Assembly: GCA_009885845.1 (NCBI GenBank)
Contig: VFJW01000033.1
Location: 1-64,000 of the forward strand
DNA: 64,000 nucleotides
Source: Geobacter sp.
Lineage (GTDB): Bacteria > Desulfobacterota > Desulfuromonadia > Geobacterales > Pseudopelobacteraceae
Reading direction: 5' to 3'
Made by a program: the position numbers and the translations under genes. Of this stretch, positions 63,999 to 64,000 are shown one piece after another (position 1 is the stretch's first letter; each line of letters starts with the position of its first letter). The notes beneath the pieces are model-generated. The model was given only the letters and a program-made list of their open reading frames with translations. It did not search any database and was not told the DNA's origin.

Positions 63999-64000
63999 AC

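Overview
The window looks like a chromosomal segment of a Geobacter-like member of the Desulfuromonadia (deltaproteobacterial lineage). The basis is a tungsten aldehyde:ferredoxin oxidoreductase with a sigma-54 activator and a -24/-12 promoter, a TupA tungstate-binding protein, the order smc / roadblock / ftsY / zapB / zapA / fau / rny / ymdB, RNase J, and a moderately high GC content. Species assignment is inference; no rRNA or tRNA gene was seen.

Layout. 1-8654: malonate utilisation, with the end of a TRAP permease, malonyl-CoA synthetase (matB) and a complete biotin-independent malonate decarboxylase set (mdcA-C-D-E-G-B-H) in one tightly overlapping operon. 8676-15356: housekeeping and envelope genes, namely an RhlE-like helicase behind a leader terminator, an RluA-type pseudouridine synthase, a split pqiA-pqiA-pqiB-pqiC lipid-transport operon and a Mog/MoaB enzyme. 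15398-22624: an unusual, AT-richer envelope-signalling island with a FecR-like periplasmic protein and a CHASE2 nucleotide cyclase on the minus strand, divergent from a Cys-rich secreted protein, a formylglycine-enzyme-like lectin-fold protein, a secreted caspase-like protein and an OmpA lipoprotein carrying a 53-residue repeat. This is the best candidate here for an undescribed system. 22796-27543: rRNA methyltransferase, short release-factor-like protein, acyltransferase, two small membrane proteins and RNase J.

27593-38888: an aldehyde/alcohol catabolic locus. A PAS-PAS sigma-54 activator is followed by GCATC-containing palindromes, a well-spaced -24/-12 promoter, two MoaD/ThiS-like proteins, the tungsten AOR, a complete branched-chain-type ABC importer (livK-H-M-G-F), an iron alcohol dehydrogenase, a thioesterase and an ABM-domain protein. 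I infer uptake of a carboxylate or aromatic compound and aldehyde oxidation under sigma-54 control.

38890-48337 (minus strand): a type I restriction-modification island behind a consensus promoter. Its order is half-size HsdS, HsdM, three covarying hairpins, DinD, full HsdS, a GTCCAC-type repeat, a four-helix-bundle protein, HsdR, a YgjP-like metallopeptidase and an orphan HicB. 48443-59205: core genes tyrS, ymdB, rny, fau, a candidate 6S RNA, zapA, zapB, ftsY, a roadblock protein, smc and ogt. 59301-61798: a structured leader (possibly a Moco/Tuco riboswitch), a porin and tupA; the tungstate protein fits the tungsten AOR 30 kb away. 61977 to the right edge: a SulP transporter with STAS and cyclic-nucleotide-binding domains, cut by the window edge. 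Two related ~135-bp inverted-repeat elements lie at 49683-49815 and 61814-61949.
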